From Dictyobacter alpinus (GTDB lineage: Bacteria > Chloroflexota > Ktedonobacteria > Ktedonobacterales > Ktedonobacteraceae), in the NCBI RefSeq assembly GCF_003967575.1, contig NZ_BIFT01000001.1:62001-126000 (forward strand): a DNA stretch of 64,000 nucleotides, in the 5' to 3' direction. Numbering within the stretch: position 1 is the stretch's first letter; every line of letters begins with the position of its first letter. Below are positions 1-9,280 of this stretch, one piece after another. The translations under genes were made by a program, and so were the position numbers. Under the pieces are notes generated by a model, which was not told where the DNA came from, did not search any database, and saw only the letters and a program-made list of their open reading frames with translations.

Positions 1-220
1 GCAGGAATTGAATTCCTGCTACGTCCTCGCAATCTGGCTGCCCCTGATCACTTATCACATCTACAATTGTCACACGATAACCCGCTTTGACCAGAGCCAT
101 TGCATCATTCATTACCCGATAATTAGATTTACCTGGACCTAGCAGGTGCATGCATACACTGGTTCGAGCTCGTAATACGTGTTCAGTAGGCTGAAATTCT
201 AAGTAAGAACGCACATTCAT
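1..220 (-). CDS. Glycosyltransferase, N-terminal part only (cut by window edge)
   Basis: The minus-strand frame starts at an ATG at 218-220 behind a good ribosome site (GAGGTG, 9 nt upstream) and stays open to base 1, giving about 73 residues. The visible part contains MHLLGPGKSNYRVMNDAMAL followed by VKAGYRVTIVDV, which resembles the first beta-alpha unit of GT-B glycosyltransferases (family 4/1 type). It lies about 50 nt downstream of the flippase gene and is the last visible member of the exopolysaccharide operon, which suits a cytoplasmic enzyme adding sugars to the lipid-linked repeat. The nucleotide-sugar binding C-terminus is outside the window, so the family call is an inference. Confidence 0.6.
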   Translation of the reverse strand, partial: MNVRSYLEFQPTEHVLRARTSVCMHLLGPGKSNYRVMNDAMALVKAGYRVTIVDVISDQGQPDCEDVAGIQFL

Positions 221-272
221 ACACAAACACCTCATTTTCACAACATTTCCAGCAATTAAACCCTGCGGTTAT

Positions 273-1934
273 TTATTTTCCTACAGGAGTTTTATTTAAA
301 GCCCATAAGCAGATTGCATAACAGATGATAAGGACAACGCCGATTATTAAACGCAAAGAATAATTTACATGAGGAAAAAGCAATTGATGACAAGAAAAAA
401 GGAAGATACCTATGAGTAATCCCAGGCTACATAAACCACATTCAAATGGAATCGCATAGATTCGTTGATTCACCCAATAAGCCAGCACAGCCAATAGGCA
501 ATAAGCCAGCAATGTAGAGATTGCGGCCCCCATCACCCCATAATTTGAGATAAGCACATAATTACAAACAAGATTCACCAATGCTGCCAGCGGAAGCAAT
601 ATGACGTTGAAATATAATTTATCGCGCAGCATAATCCCCAGACTAAAAATCTCAAAGAGGCCATACATTACATTAGACAGGGCAATAAGAGGAATAATAG
701 CCGCCGCCTCTGTATAGCCAGGCAGAAAAAACCAATCTAATATCTCTCTCGCTAAAATAGAAACGGTAAAGACTATAAGCAATACAAATAAACAATAAAA
801 ACGGAATATCTGGCGAAAAAGTTCTAAGGCATTCGCCTTTTTAGCAATGGTGTATAAAGCCGAATGCCAGGCCAGGGAAAATGGTGTAATCACTAACGGC
901 CCTAACATATTGCCCAGGGTATATGCAACCGCATAGCTGGCTTCCAGAGAGAATGAGTTAAAAGCAAGCAAAAAGTAACGATCAGAAAGCTGAAGCACCC
1001 AGCTCGCCAGAAATCCAGGCACCGTCGAGAGGCCCGTTACCACCAGTTGTCTCGCTATATCCCAACGAAATTGCTGCCGCCAAGAACGCAACTTGATAAA
1101 CGGTACGATACACAATAATACTCCCGCATAGCTACCACATAGCGCTATCAGTACTCCCTGGATCCCCCATTGCCAGATGCCAACCAGCAGGATTGTCAGA
1201 ACAAGATTGAGGAGAAGATTTACTATAGCGAGTGCGGTAAAAAATCTGGCACGATTTTGAGTTCGTAGCCAGGTATAAGCAGGAATCGTCAAATTTTGTA
1301 GCAGGAGTACTAAGGAACCGACACAAAGAAGATTTATATAAGTTGAATTATGAAATAGTAATTGCGCAATCCAGGGACTCAGTAAGTTTAAGGCAATGGT
1401 CATAATAAAAGATAGCAATACTACCAGCCCAACAAATGTTGCAATAAGACTCACGGATGGCTGATCCTGCATACCAGACTGAGGCCGATGATACATATGG
1501 ACAAAAGCTGGACCAAGTCCGAGTTGCGACAGACCACCCAGGAGTACCAGCGTGGCATTCAGGATCGTCAGGATACTATAATCCGTTCCGGTCAGATGTC
1601 GCGTTAAAAATGGGGTGAGAAACAGGGAAGTAAGCGGCGATAAACAGGAAGCAATCGCATAGATACCGGAGTTTTTCAACAGAGTACGTATAATAGGTGC
1701 ATATCCCTTTGGATCTGCCTCGTAGTCTGACATCTGTTTGAGTTGCTCTAAATCAGTGATGGCTGGAATCAACCAGGTAAGTTGTTGATCAATAGCCATG
1801 TTCTCACTATTGTAACTGTTAGACCCAGTAGAGACGAATAACGTGGTAGGATCCTTTATCAGTCCGTGTCTGACCTTGTTGCGTCCTACTTCACCGGGTT
1901 TATTTGCCTGACCCATTTTTGAATCCATAGTCAT
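273..1934 (-). CDS. Wzx-type polysaccharide flippase (MATE/MVF superfamily membrane protein)
   Basis: This multi-pass membrane protein of about 553 residues has some 12-14 hydrophobic segments, with the first pair around GIYAIASCLSPLTSLFLTPF as in lipopolysaccharide-exporter/O-unit flippases. It should flip undecaprenyl-linked repeat units to the outer face of the membrane. The ATG at 1934 is chosen because GGAGGTGGGG lies directly upstream and overlaps the stop codon of the preceding polymerase gene, which indicates translational coupling. The frame continues upstream to a TTG, but that extension overlaps the polymerase gene. The N-terminus before the first helix (about 90 residues) is long and polar compared with usual flippases. 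Confidence 0.8.
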   Translation of the reverse strand: MTMDSKMGQANKPGEVGRNKVRHGLIKDPTTLFVSTGSNSYNSENMAIDQQLTWLIPAITDLEQLKQMSDYEADPKGYAPIIRTLLKNSGIYAIASCLSPLTSLFLTPFLTRHLTGTDYSILTILNATLVLLGGLSQLGLGPAFVHMYHRPQSGMQDQPSVSLIATFVGLVVLLSFIMTIALNLLSPWIAQLLFHNSTYINLLCVGSLVLLLQNLTIPAYTWLRTQNRARFFTALAIVNLLLNLVLTILLVGIWQWGIQGVLIALCGSYAGVLLCIVPFIKLRSWRQQFRWDIARQLVVTGLSTVPGFLASWVLQLSDRYFLLAFNSFSLEASYAVAYTLGNMLGPLVITPFSLAWHSALYTIAKKANALELFRQIFRFYCLFVLLIVFTVSILAREILDWFFLPGYTEAAAIIPLIALSNVMYGLFEIFSLGIMLRDKLYFNVILLPLAALVNLVCNYVLISNYGVMGAAISTLLAYCLLAVLAYWVNQRIYAIPFECGLCSLGLLIGIFLFSCHQLLFPHVNYSLRLIIGVVLIICYAICLWALNKTPVGK

Positions 1935-1947
1935 ATCCCCACCTCCA

Positions 1948-3399
1948 CTATCCATTTTTTGCTTCTCCATCTGGTGTACGCAACAATGGAGAAGCAACCG
2001 CACCAAGAATGGGCCAGATAATCAGCGCCAGCGCAAAATGAGTCCAACCATTAATGCTGAAGCTATTAATACTCAGCGTTATAGTAGAGGCAATACCAGC
2101 CCCAATTAATGGTTTAACGGCTGGCTCTGCGCGCCGCCAATTCAAGCAAGATTGTTGCAACGCAATTCCAATTAGCACAAGAAAAATGCAGAGTACAGGT
2201 ATGCCTGCCATAGCCGCCCATTCCAGATAAGAATTATGCGGATGAGAAAGTACCACGAATTGCTCAGGCACACGATACATATTTGAGCGTATCAGATATG
2301 CCTGGTGTCCCAGACCCACTCCAAACCAGGGATATGCCTGCGTCACCAGTAACGCCGTCTGCCAGGCAGCAATACGCAATGAAAGCTCATTATTAGCACT
2401 GGCATGCTGCATCTGCAGCGCTATCTGCTCGGGAAAGAGAAAAAAGACCAGGACAGCCAGACCACACCCTACTAACAGGAATAGTATTCGAGAAGCGACT
2501 GAGCCGATAAAGACCAGGAATACGATTAGTCCCATTAGCAAAGCAATCCATGCGCCAGTACTATATGTGCATAACAAAGCTAATAGAATGAGCACAAGTG
2601 CTAGCAAATATGACAATTTTTGCCAGACACTGGAACTCGCAACAAATAAGCCAAGAGGAAGAAAAAAGGCCAGTGCAAAGAATGCACCATTCCAGTTTGG
2701 ATCAATAAAAAATGAACCAATCCGGCGTGTATCTGTACTCGCCATTTGATAATAGGCTACATCTGTGCGAGACAAAAAAGTATCCACACGCTCTGAGGCC
2801 AGTAAAATGGTACCTGTGACACTTTGAAAAAGCGTATGCGCCGCTAATATAACCGACATGAAAGTAAATAGCTGAAAGAAACGTTGTAAACTAGCTTTGT
2901 CGTATACCACAACCATCCCTAGCCAATACATCAGTAAGGCTCCCAAAATGTCGCTAGGATAAAAAGATGCAGCGTCATAAACCATGAGCATGCCACCCTT
3001 TACAGCCGGGTAAATGGTTAGAAGTAAAAAGAGCATCCAGAGCCAGGGACACCGCGGCCAGGTCCAGGGATGCGAGGCTGAACGTAATAAATAGAATAAT
3101 GGCAGCAACAGGAATGAAAGCAAAGGAACAAGTATATGCAAACCTTGATACCAATCGAGGTAGAGATGAAGACCAATAAGCACTACTAACAATAAGGCAT
3201 CACAACGTAACACAATTAAGATAATCAACATTCCCAAACCTATGACTCCAGCAAAAGCCCCCCGGCCTACTCCAGCTAAAACACCTCCTGTTAACAACAA
3301 TCCAGCGATCACACAGATTATTGCTAGCGCTCTCTTTCCCACTCGGCTGTACAAGTTAGTTAAACCCTGCCAATACTGTCTCCCCATCATGCCTCCCAT
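1948..3399 (-). CDS. O-antigen ligase / Wzy-type polymerase family membrane protein
   Basis: The protein has about 12 membrane segments and, in the C-terminal third, a large loop followed by GVGLGHQAYL and HPHNSYLEWAAMAGIP, the signature of the Wzy_C family (O-antigen polymerases and ligases). It probably polymerises or transfers the exopolysaccharide outside the membrane. The start is uncertain: the frame opens at a GTG at 3429, but an ATG at 3399 behind GGTGAG and ATGs at 3390/3387 behind GGGAGG are better supported. The gene lies 41 nt after the Wzz/BY-kinase gene and its stop overlaps the flippase ribosome site. Confidence 0.8.
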   Translation of the reverse strand: MGGMMGRQYWQGLTNLYSRVGKRALAIICVIAGLLLTGGVLAGVGRGAFAGVIGLGMLIILIVLRCDALLLVVLIGLHLYLDWYQGLHILVPLLSFLLLPLFYLLRSASHPWTWPRCPWLWMLFLLLTIYPAVKGGMLMVYDAASFYPSDILGALLMYWLGMVVVYDKASLQRFFQLFTFMSVILAAHTLFQSVTGTILLASERVDTFLSRTDVAYYQMASTDTRRIGSFFIDPNWNGAFFALAFFLPLGLFVASSSVWQKLSYLLALVLILLALLCTYSTGAWIALLMGLIVFLVFIGSVASRILFLLVGCGLAVLVFFLFPEQIALQMQHASANNELSLRIAAWQTALLVTQAYPWFGVGLGHQAYLIRSNMYRVPEQFVVLSHPHNSYLEWAAMAGIPVLCIFLVLIGIALQQSCLNWRRAEPAVKPLIGAGIASTITLSINSFSINGWTHFALALIIWPILGAVASPLLRTPDGEAKNG

Positions 3400-3440
3400 C
3401 AACTCACCACAATATAAACAGCACAACACTATAGATAAAG

Positions 3441-5138
3441 CTAGCGAGAGTGCTTATGACTTTGAGCTGCCGCTGGTTCACTCGCAGACTTAGAATTGAA
3501 CGTTTCCTCTTGCCGTTGACGATCTACAGAAGACTTACGATCCCCTTTCTCGGATTGCGGCAACCAGCGATAGTTACTGTATAAGGAGCGAACTGAAGAT
3601 TGCGCTTGAAGCGGACATTGATTAAGAACGCATCCTATGACGTGCGCGCCAGTTTGCTCAAGACGAGACAGCGCCTGACGTATATGCGGTTTACGGCTTA
3701 GTCCCAGATCAACCACTATGATTGTTCCATCAACCTTAGCTGATAAAACCATGGCTTCCGAAAGGCCAAGCAATGGTGACGTATCAAGGATAATGACTTC
3801 AACACCACATGTATCCAGGGATCGGAAGAAACGCGTCATAGCCTGAGAATCTAATAACTCGCATGGATTTGGTGGTAGCGGTCCCGAAGGCATCACCCAT
3901 AGATTTGCTATATCAACCTGATGCATAAAGGGGACCACGGAAATTGGTTGAGGATTAGCAAATCCGGAAATACGTGCGGAAAGGATTGGTAGTCCAGGCA
4001 TCCCACAGGCAAGAATAGCATTGCTCAGACCAGATGTATCAGCAGATAGACCAAATCTTTCATGTAACGTTGGACATAATAAATCGGCATCAATCAACAA
4101 TGTACGCTTTCCAGCTAGCGCCATATAAATCGCAAGGTTGGCCGCTACTGTACTTTTCCCTTCTTTCGGGAGGGCGCTGGTGACCATTAAAGAATGTAAT
4201 AACTTATCACTACCCGCAAAGCCAATGCTTGAGCGCAAAATACGATACGCTTCTACATTGGGATCTGCTCCTTTAGGATGAATAATATGTTCACTCAAGC
4301 GAGTATGCGCGATTGACGCCAGTAGAGGCCAGCTAACCAGTTGCTGTAAGGCTTCACTGGTATAGATGCGTTGATCTAGCTGATCCCATATTAAGACAAG
4401 TAACAAACCCAACACCAGGCCCGCTACCAAACCTCCTCCTACATTGATGAGTAATTTGGGCTGGACAGGCTCAGTACTGGCTTGCGCTGGCTGAACAATT
4501 AATAAAAAGTTGCTATGTTGGGCCTGGGAGAGTTCTAATTGGGCAAGCGCTGACTGCCACTGCTCATAATGTTGCTGGAGATTCGTTAGTTGCTCAGATG
4601 ATCCCTTTCCACGAGTATCAGACGCTGGCTGACTTTTGATTGCCTCTATTTGATGCTGCGTTGTTGTAATCTCTTGCTGTAATTGCTGCTGAGCCGCTTT
4701 ATCTTCTTGCTGGCGCGAGCGCTCCTGATGCTGAATAAAACTCCGTGCGATTTCGTTGGCTAAGACTGCTGCACGTTGTGCATCAGTATCCAACACCACA
4801 ATTTCAAAAAGCTGTGTATTCAGCTTTATGTTCGAAGAAGTCATCTTCGCCAGTTGGGAAGTTGTCAGTTCGGGATGATGCAACGCCACATCTTTCACGA
4901 TGAGATCACTGGTTGCTAATTGAGCTTCAGTTTGCACCAGTTGATTACTGGCCAATAGATCATTAATATCATTCTGGTTGCCACTAGAATGAATTGCAAC
5001 CTGTAGCACTACTGCCGAACGATAAACAGGAGTGATAAACAAACTTACTATCATAGCCCCTGCACCAATCAATACAGAGCACGCCAGCACCAGATACCAG
5101 CGCCGTACCACAATTGTCCAATATTGTCCAAACGTCAT
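3441..5138 (-). CDS. Chain-length determinant fused to bacterial tyrosine kinase (Wzc/CpsCD-like)
   Basis: The 565-residue protein has an N-terminal Wzz region between membrane segments at about 14-35 and 230-252, with a Gln-rich coiled coil at about 135-205, and then a cytoplasmic BY-kinase domain. Walker A is SALPKEGKST (321-330), Walker A' is LLIDADLLCP (347-356, where the usual Arg after DADL is Leu), and Walker B is VIILDTSP (448-455). This pairing in one chain is the Wzc arrangement and controls polymer length through autophosphorylation. The C-terminal tail has only two tyrosines (Y520, Y523), followed by about 40 basic, Gln/Ser-rich residues with no tyrosine, unlike the usual tyrosine cluster. 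ATG at 5138 follows GGGGAGGG. Confidence 0.85.
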   Translation of the reverse strand: MTFGQYWTIVVRRWYLVLACSVLIGAGAMIVSLFITPVYRSAVVLQVAIHSSGNQNDINDLLASNQLVQTEAQLATSDLIVKDVALHHPELTTSQLAKMTSSNIKLNTQLFEIVVLDTDAQRAAVLANEIARSFIQHQERSRQQEDKAAQQQLQQEITTTQHQIEAIKSQPASDTRGKGSSEQLTNLQQHYEQWQSALAQLELSQAQHSNFLLIVQPAQASTEPVQPKLLINVGGGLVAGLVLGLLLVLIWDQLDQRIYTSEALQQLVSWPLLASIAHTRLSEHIIHPKGADPNVEAYRILRSSIGFAGSDKLLHSLMVTSALPKEGKSTVAANLAIYMALAGKRTLLIDADLLCPTLHERFGLSADTSGLSNAILACGMPGLPILSARISGFANPQPISVVPFMHQVDIANLWVMPSGPLPPNPCELLDSQAMTRFFRSLDTCGVEVIILDTSPLLGLSEAMVLSAKVDGTIIVVDLGLSRKPHIRQALSRLEQTGAHVIGCVLNQCPLQAQSSVRSLYSNYRWLPQSEKGDRKSSVDRQRQEETFNSKSASEPAAAQSHKHSR

Positions 5139-5176
5139 TATATCCCCTCCCCTCAGATAACCAGTCTAAAAACTGG

Positions 5177-6640
5177 CTACCGACCAGAACACCGCACCAA
5201 CTTCATAACAGTTTGCAACAGAATAGAAACATCCAATAAAAACGATCGATGCTTGATATAGTAGAGATCATATTGTAATTTTGTAGCTGTGTCCTCATAT
5301 GAACTTGCATACGGAAATTTCACCTGAGCCCATCCTGTCAAACCAGGTTTGACACTGAGACGGTAATGAAATGCTGGCATGAATTGTTCTAATTGTGATA
5401 CAAAAGGCTCACGCTCAGGACGTGGACCAATTAGATTCATCTCACCACGCAGAATATTCAACACTTGTGGCAATTCGTCGAGATGGGTAGAACGCAAGAT
5501 ACGCCCCATACGAGTGATGCGAGCATCGACGGAACTAGCCCAGGTCGCTCCATAAGGTTCGGCATTTACACACATAGAACGAAATTTTAGTAAACGAAAT
5601 GCTTGTCCTCGATACCCTACACGCTCCTGCCAGTAGAAAATTGGTCCGGGAGAATCAAGGCGTATACACAATGCCAACCAGGGAAGGATAACCAATAACA
5701 CACAAGTTCCCAGCAGTCCAAAGCAAAGATTCAATAAAAAATGCCAACAACGATACGCTAGCGACTGTAGTTGTTGCCCATACAGACTCAACACAGTAGT
5801 GAGATCATAATCAGCAGAGGTCACACATTTTCCAGTTGTATACTCATATAAGTCTGAAATTGCATACACCATTACTCCCTGAGACAATGCATCTTCTATT
5901 AAACAACTAAGTTCGGGGTTGGTAGAGGATGGTTCAGCAGCTACAACCAATAAATCAATCAAACTCAAATGCATCAATAGTTTAAGTGCCACATGTCCTC
6001 CTAAAACAGGACAAGTTGGCGAATAACAATCGTCACATAGCACTTCACTGATATATCCCAACACAATAGGCGCAGGTTGGCTCAACTGACAAAACTCATG
6101 TACCATTTCTCCAGACAATTTATTTATGCCAATAATCGCTGTCAGCGGTTGAAAAAGAAAAAATTTCTGCAGTGAAGCATAGCATACCCGCCAGAGTCCA
6201 AAGAATAATGAGGCTAATAGCAAAAAAGGTAATACCATCTGTAAAGCTGGTGTAATAGCACCTTGAAAAAAAACGAGCAAGAGGACAAACCAGAATCCGA
6301 CCATTATCAATAAGGAACAGTAACCAGCAAGGACTCCTCGTAGATAACGAAAGCTATAATGGTGTGCATATGGCTTCACCAGATGGATGCCTATTGCCCA
6401 TGCCAGACACGCTACAATTTCCCATTGAAGAAAAAGTAGCCATCCCCCTGGAGTTAATCCATTATCACTGTCTAGCGGCTTCCACCCTATCACCATTAGT
6501 ACGCCCAGATAATAGGAGAGAACCAGAAGCACGACAAATGTGTCGCCACCAAACAGGAGATAACGCCAGTGCCGAGCGGTCCAAAAACGTTTACGCGGAA
6601 TAGCGTCATCACTCCAGCTTATCGATTTAGATGTAATCAC
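5177..6640 (-). CDS. Undecaprenyl-phosphate glycosyl-1-phosphate transferase (WbaP/CpsE type)
   Basis: The protein has several N-terminal membrane segments, a middle CoA-binding-like region and a C-terminal bacterial sugar transferase domain (PF02397). The latter is marked by FYWQERVGYRGQAFRLLKFR, LDELPQVLNILRGEMNLIGP, RPEREPF and KPGLTGWAQV. It should transfer a sugar-1-phosphate to undecaprenyl phosphate, the priming step of exopolysaccharide synthesis, and it is correctly placed as the first gene of the operon. The annotated start is the GTG at 6640, six bases after GGGGGG. The TTG at 6646 is also open but sits directly against that G-run. Confidence 0.88.
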   Translation of the reverse strand: MITSKSISWSDDAIPRKRFWTARHWRYLLFGGDTFVVLLVLSYYLGVLMVIGWKPLDSDNGLTPGGWLLFLQWEIVACLAWAIGIHLVKPYAHHYSFRYLRGVLAGYCSLLIMVGFWFVLLLVFFQGAITPALQMVLPFLLLASLFFGLWRVCYASLQKFFLFQPLTAIIGINKLSGEMVHEFCQLSQPAPIVLGYISEVLCDDCYSPTCPVLGGHVALKLLMHLSLIDLLVVAAEPSSTNPELSCLIEDALSQGVMVYAISDLYEYTTGKCVTSADYDLTTVLSLYGQQLQSLAYRCWHFLLNLCFGLLGTCVLLVILPWLALCIRLDSPGPIFYWQERVGYRGQAFRLLKFRSMCVNAEPYGATWASSVDARITRMGRILRSTHLDELPQVLNILRGEMNLIGPRPEREPFVSQLEQFMPAFHYRLSVKPGLTGWAQVKFPYASSYEDTATKLQYDLYYIKHRSFLLDVSILLQTVMKLVRCSGR

Positions 6641-6840
6641 TCTCAACCCCCCAACATAACAGTGTTTTATCTGCCCACTTTTACAATACCTTTAAGCATA
6701 CTAAAAGCGGAAAAAAATTTTGTGAGGTTTTTGAGAGTTTGTTGGTGCATTGCGATTTCGATAAGATAAGCAATGAAACTTTCTGGGAATAAAAGACGTG
6801 CCAGCCAATAGAGATCTCTAACATCTAGAAAGGGATAACA

Positions 6841-7170
6841 ATGCCAGATTTTACACAACAGAGTGTACATAAGCATATGACTGTTTACTCTTCAGATAAC
6901 AGTAAACTTGGCCATATAGGTGAAGTTTACGAAGATTCATTTTTAGTCCATAAAGGCTTTATCTTTACGAAAGATAGCTACATCCCCTACAGCGCGATCG
7001 CACAGATAGACAAAGATGATCTTCGCCTTACATTATCAGCAGATGAAGCTACAGCTCAAGAATGGCATAAGCGGCCAGACTATGAGGACCATTTAGGGGA
7101 TCCTACACAGCTGTTTTATGATCGTGGACATGGAGTTCATGATCCATTTGATGAGGAAAACCCAAAGTAG
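6841..7170 (+). CDS. DUF2171 / PRC-barrel-like small protein
   Basis: This is a 109-residue acidic soluble protein. The pattern GHIGEVYEDSFLVHKG followed by DSYIPYSAIAQIDKDDLRLT matches the DUF2171 family, whose short beta-barrel-like fold resembles PRC-barrel domains. The family's biochemical role is not established. The ATG at 6841 has AAAGGG nine bases upstream. The gene is divergent from the exopolysaccharide operon and stands alone; the 200-bp gap between the two must hold both promoters, but I could not identify convincing -35/-10 pairs there. Confidence 0.6.
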   Translation: MPDFTQQSVHKHMTVYSSDNSKLGHIGEVYEDSFLVHKGFIFTKDSYIPYSAIAQIDKDDLRLTLSADEATAQEWHKRPDYEDHLGDPTQLFYDRGHGVHDPFDEENPK

Positions 7171-7609
7171 AGCAAGTTTTCATTTATCTCATTAGAAGCA
7201 TTGTAAGCAGCGTCTGATAACAGGCACCTTAAAGCGGAACATGTACTAAATACAACTTGTAACTCAATCAGGCGCTGCCTCAGCCCTCTATCCTCAATGA
7301 CATATCCAAATAAAACATAGCCATAATTTATAATAATTAAATTTATTATAAATACACCAGCCACTAAGCTAAAAAGACTGTCAAACAAATAGAATATACA
7401 GTCAGCACCTTAGACTATTTAAGGTGATTACCTGATGTGACTTGATAACTAAATTCACTACAATATGGCTAAAGAATAAAAGAAAAAAATGGACACGTAC
7501 GCGCACAACACAAAACATGCTTTAGTATACGTGTACAGCGCTGCCTGTGAGGCCATACGGAGTCCGACGCTGATTTTGTCGGTGAGTTTCCCGAAGGGAG
7601 CGTGGAATT
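7171..7609. other. Gene-free interval with inverted repeats; sigma-factor leader
   Basis: No credible gene is present. It contains an inverted repeat with 12-bp arms at 7207-7218 and 7267-7278 (one mismatch), a small hairpin CACCTTA/TAAGGTG at 7406-7426, and a hairpin CCGAC/GTCGG at 7564-7582. The last lies just before the sigma-factor ribosome site and may form part of its untranslated leader. Confidence 0.4.
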
Positions 7610-8734
7610 ATGGCAATTGTCAATCCTGTCAGAGAAGACCAGAGGACCATGCGAACGACACATATAACAACACTAGACCGACCCACCCGGTCCCTTCCAC
7701 CTAAGCGCAAAATCAAGGCAGATGATACATTGTCATCTGATTCAGATGAGCGAACAATAGAGCCTCTCAATGAAATTGATTTATCTTTATTAGATGATGA
7801 TACAAATTCTCTTCTTGAAGATGATGATGATCATGAGAACTCAGAACCAATAGAGGCAGGCTCACCTCGCCGTCGTGAGGGTGGAATTACTGGAACTAAA
7901 AGCGCAACAGGCTCAGAAGATGCTTTTCAGAGTTATTTGCGAGACATTCGTCGCCATGGTTTGATTACTCATGAAGAAGAAATTGATCTGGCCCGTCGTG
8001 CTGCGGCTGGTGACGCACTCGCACGCAGTACGCTCATAGAAGCTAATTTACGCCTGGTTATTGCGATTGCTAGACGCTATACTAGTACGGGAGTGCCTTT
8101 AATCGATCTTATTCAAGAAGGTAATATGGGCTTGATGCGTGCTGCGGAAAAATTTGATTATCAACGCGGCTGTCACTTTGGCACGTATGCAACTTGGTGG
8201 ATTCGTCAGGCAGTTAGCCGTGCTGCAGGTGAGCAATCTCGTATGATCCATCTCCCTGAGCATGTCTCTACACGCCTGCGTAAGGTACGTCGTATAGCGG
8301 CTCAGCTCTCCCAGGAAAATGGGCTGGATCCGCTTCCAGAAGAGATTGCTGCCGCATGCAATATCACGGTCGATGAAGTGGTAGATCTCTTAGGCGTTAT
8401 CGAACAACCTGTTTCTCTCGATGCACCTGTCGATGAAGAGGCTCGCTATTCTCTAGCTGATACGCTCGAGGATAGTACAACGCCCGCACCCGCCGATACT
8501 GCTTCACAACATCTTCTCGGCGAGGAATTGCATCGAGCCCTGGCATTTCTGACACCACGTGAACGTGCTGTCATCACTTTACGCTATGGCATTGGAGATG
8601 GGCGTAGCCGTACATTACTTGAAGTCGGCAAAGAGCTTGGTATTTCACGTGAACGTGTACGCCAGCTTGAAGTTGTTGCACTGATGAAACTACGCGGCAT
8701 GAGCAACAGCATTTCTCTGCGAGAATGTGTATAG
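7610..8734 (+). CDS. RNA polymerase sigma-70 factor, RpoD/SigA-like
   Basis: The 374-residue protein has an acidic, probably disordered N-terminus (1-100, with the run LLEDDDDHE), then region 1.2 (104-135), region 2 (about 138-208, with LIQEGNMGLMRAAEKFDYQR and FGTYATWWIRQAVSRA), region 3 (about 217-290) and region 4 (about 305-362, with LGISRERVRQLE as the -35 recognition helix). The length and RpoD signatures fit a primary or closely related group 2 sigma factor. It directs core polymerase to promoters of the TTGACA/TATAAT kind seen in this window. GAAGGGAG lies 7-8 bases before the ATG. Which of the two groups it belongs to cannot be decided without the rest of the genome. Confidence 0.9.
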   Translation: MAIVNPVREDQRTMRTTHITTLDRPTRSLPPKRKIKADDTLSSDSDERTIEPLNEIDLSLLDDDTNSLLEDDDDHENSEPIEAGSPRRREGGITGTKSATGSEDAFQSYLRDIRRHGLITHEEEIDLARRAAAGDALARSTLIEANLRLVIAIARRYTSTGVPLIDLIQEGNMGLMRAAEKFDYQRGCHFGTYATWWIRQAVSRAAGEQSRMIHLPEHVSTRLRKVRRIAAQLSQENGLDPLPEEIAAACNITVDEVVDLLGVIEQPVSLDAPVDEEARYSLADTLEDSTTPAPADTASQHLLGEELHRALAFLTPRERAVITLRYGIGDGRSRTLLEVGKELGISRERVRQLEVVALMKLRGMSNSISLRECV

Positions 8735-8740
8735 CAGCAC

Positions 8741-8771
8741 AAAAAAGGAACCTGAGCCAGGTTCCTTTTTT
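8741..8771 (+). terminator. Rho-independent terminator of the sigma-factor gene
   Basis: AAAAAAGGAACCTG, loop AGC, then CAGGTTCCTTTTTT: a perfect 14-bp stem ending in a T-run, 7 nt after the stop codon. Confidence 0.93.
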
Positions 8772-8830
8772 GTGTCTCAACGCGCTAAAACCGTTTCACC
8801 CATAGCTACCGAGCAACAGTACTAGATTGC

Positions 8831-8860
8831 TCGACGCTCTCCGCTTCATTATGATATACT
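8831..8860 (+). promoter_or_regulatory. Putative promoter for the structured leader and glycosyltransferase
   Basis: TCGACG (8831-8836), 18-bp spacer, TATACT (8855-8860) with an upstream TG giving an extended -10. It would start a transcript near 8867, more than 400 nt before the next coding region. Confidence 0.45.
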
Positions 8861-8935
8861 AGCCCCCGATTACAAGAAGCTTCAGGCTAACTTGTATACC
8901 CTTATATGTACCTTCCCATTACAGTATCTTAAAGT

Positions 8936-9240
8936 GATGACAAATGTGCCCATAGGTCATCCCTTTGGACGGCTTGCCGTTCAGGATAGACTGCGGTACC
9001 CACTACTCCTCGCCCCAATTGCAAAGGGTCGGAGCTACTTGAATCGCGTTTCTCTGTCTCGCTGAAAGGCTTATCCCGAGAACCGGGACGCTTGCGAAGA
9101 GTGAGAACGCACACGCTGATTTTACCCCTCAGCGATTTCGAGGGGAACTACGCTCATAGCAAGAGCAGTTTAGCACAGGTGTTCAGAAAATTCAAAGCAA
9201 AAGACAGAGGACAGGTGTCAACAAATCATCACATTTGTTG
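8936..9240 (+). ncRNA. Putative structured RNA leader (unidentified family)
   Basis: This interval has no credible gene but holds an ordered series of stems. They are GATGAC/GTCATC (8936-8961, with inner ATG/CAT); GGACGG-CTTG-CCGTTC (8967-8982); CTCC/GGAG with inner CCC/GGG (9007-9033); a long arm GCGTTTCTC...TCTCGC pairing with GCGAAGA...GAGAACGC (about 9046-9110), capped by TCCCG/CGGGA (9074-9088); and two competing hairpins CGCTGA/TCAGCG and CCCCTC/GAGGGG (about 9114-9145). GAGCTA (9032-9037) can pair with TACGCTC (9149-9155), closing the last group into a junction. An A/T-rich hairpin, CAACAAAT/ATTTGTTG (9219-9240), with a T-rich tail follows. It does not match tmRNA, RNase P, SRP, T-box, cobalamin, TPP or c-di-GMP consensus sequences known to me. 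Confidence 0.5.
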
Positions 9241-9280
9241 TCATTTCTTAAAAACGTTTACTACACTCATTGGGGGAAAT

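Noticed and set aside
9092..9280. Extended N-terminus of the GT39-like gene
   Set aside because: It runs through the hairpin-rich leader, has no ribosome site, and the ATG at 9281 has TGGGGG upstream.
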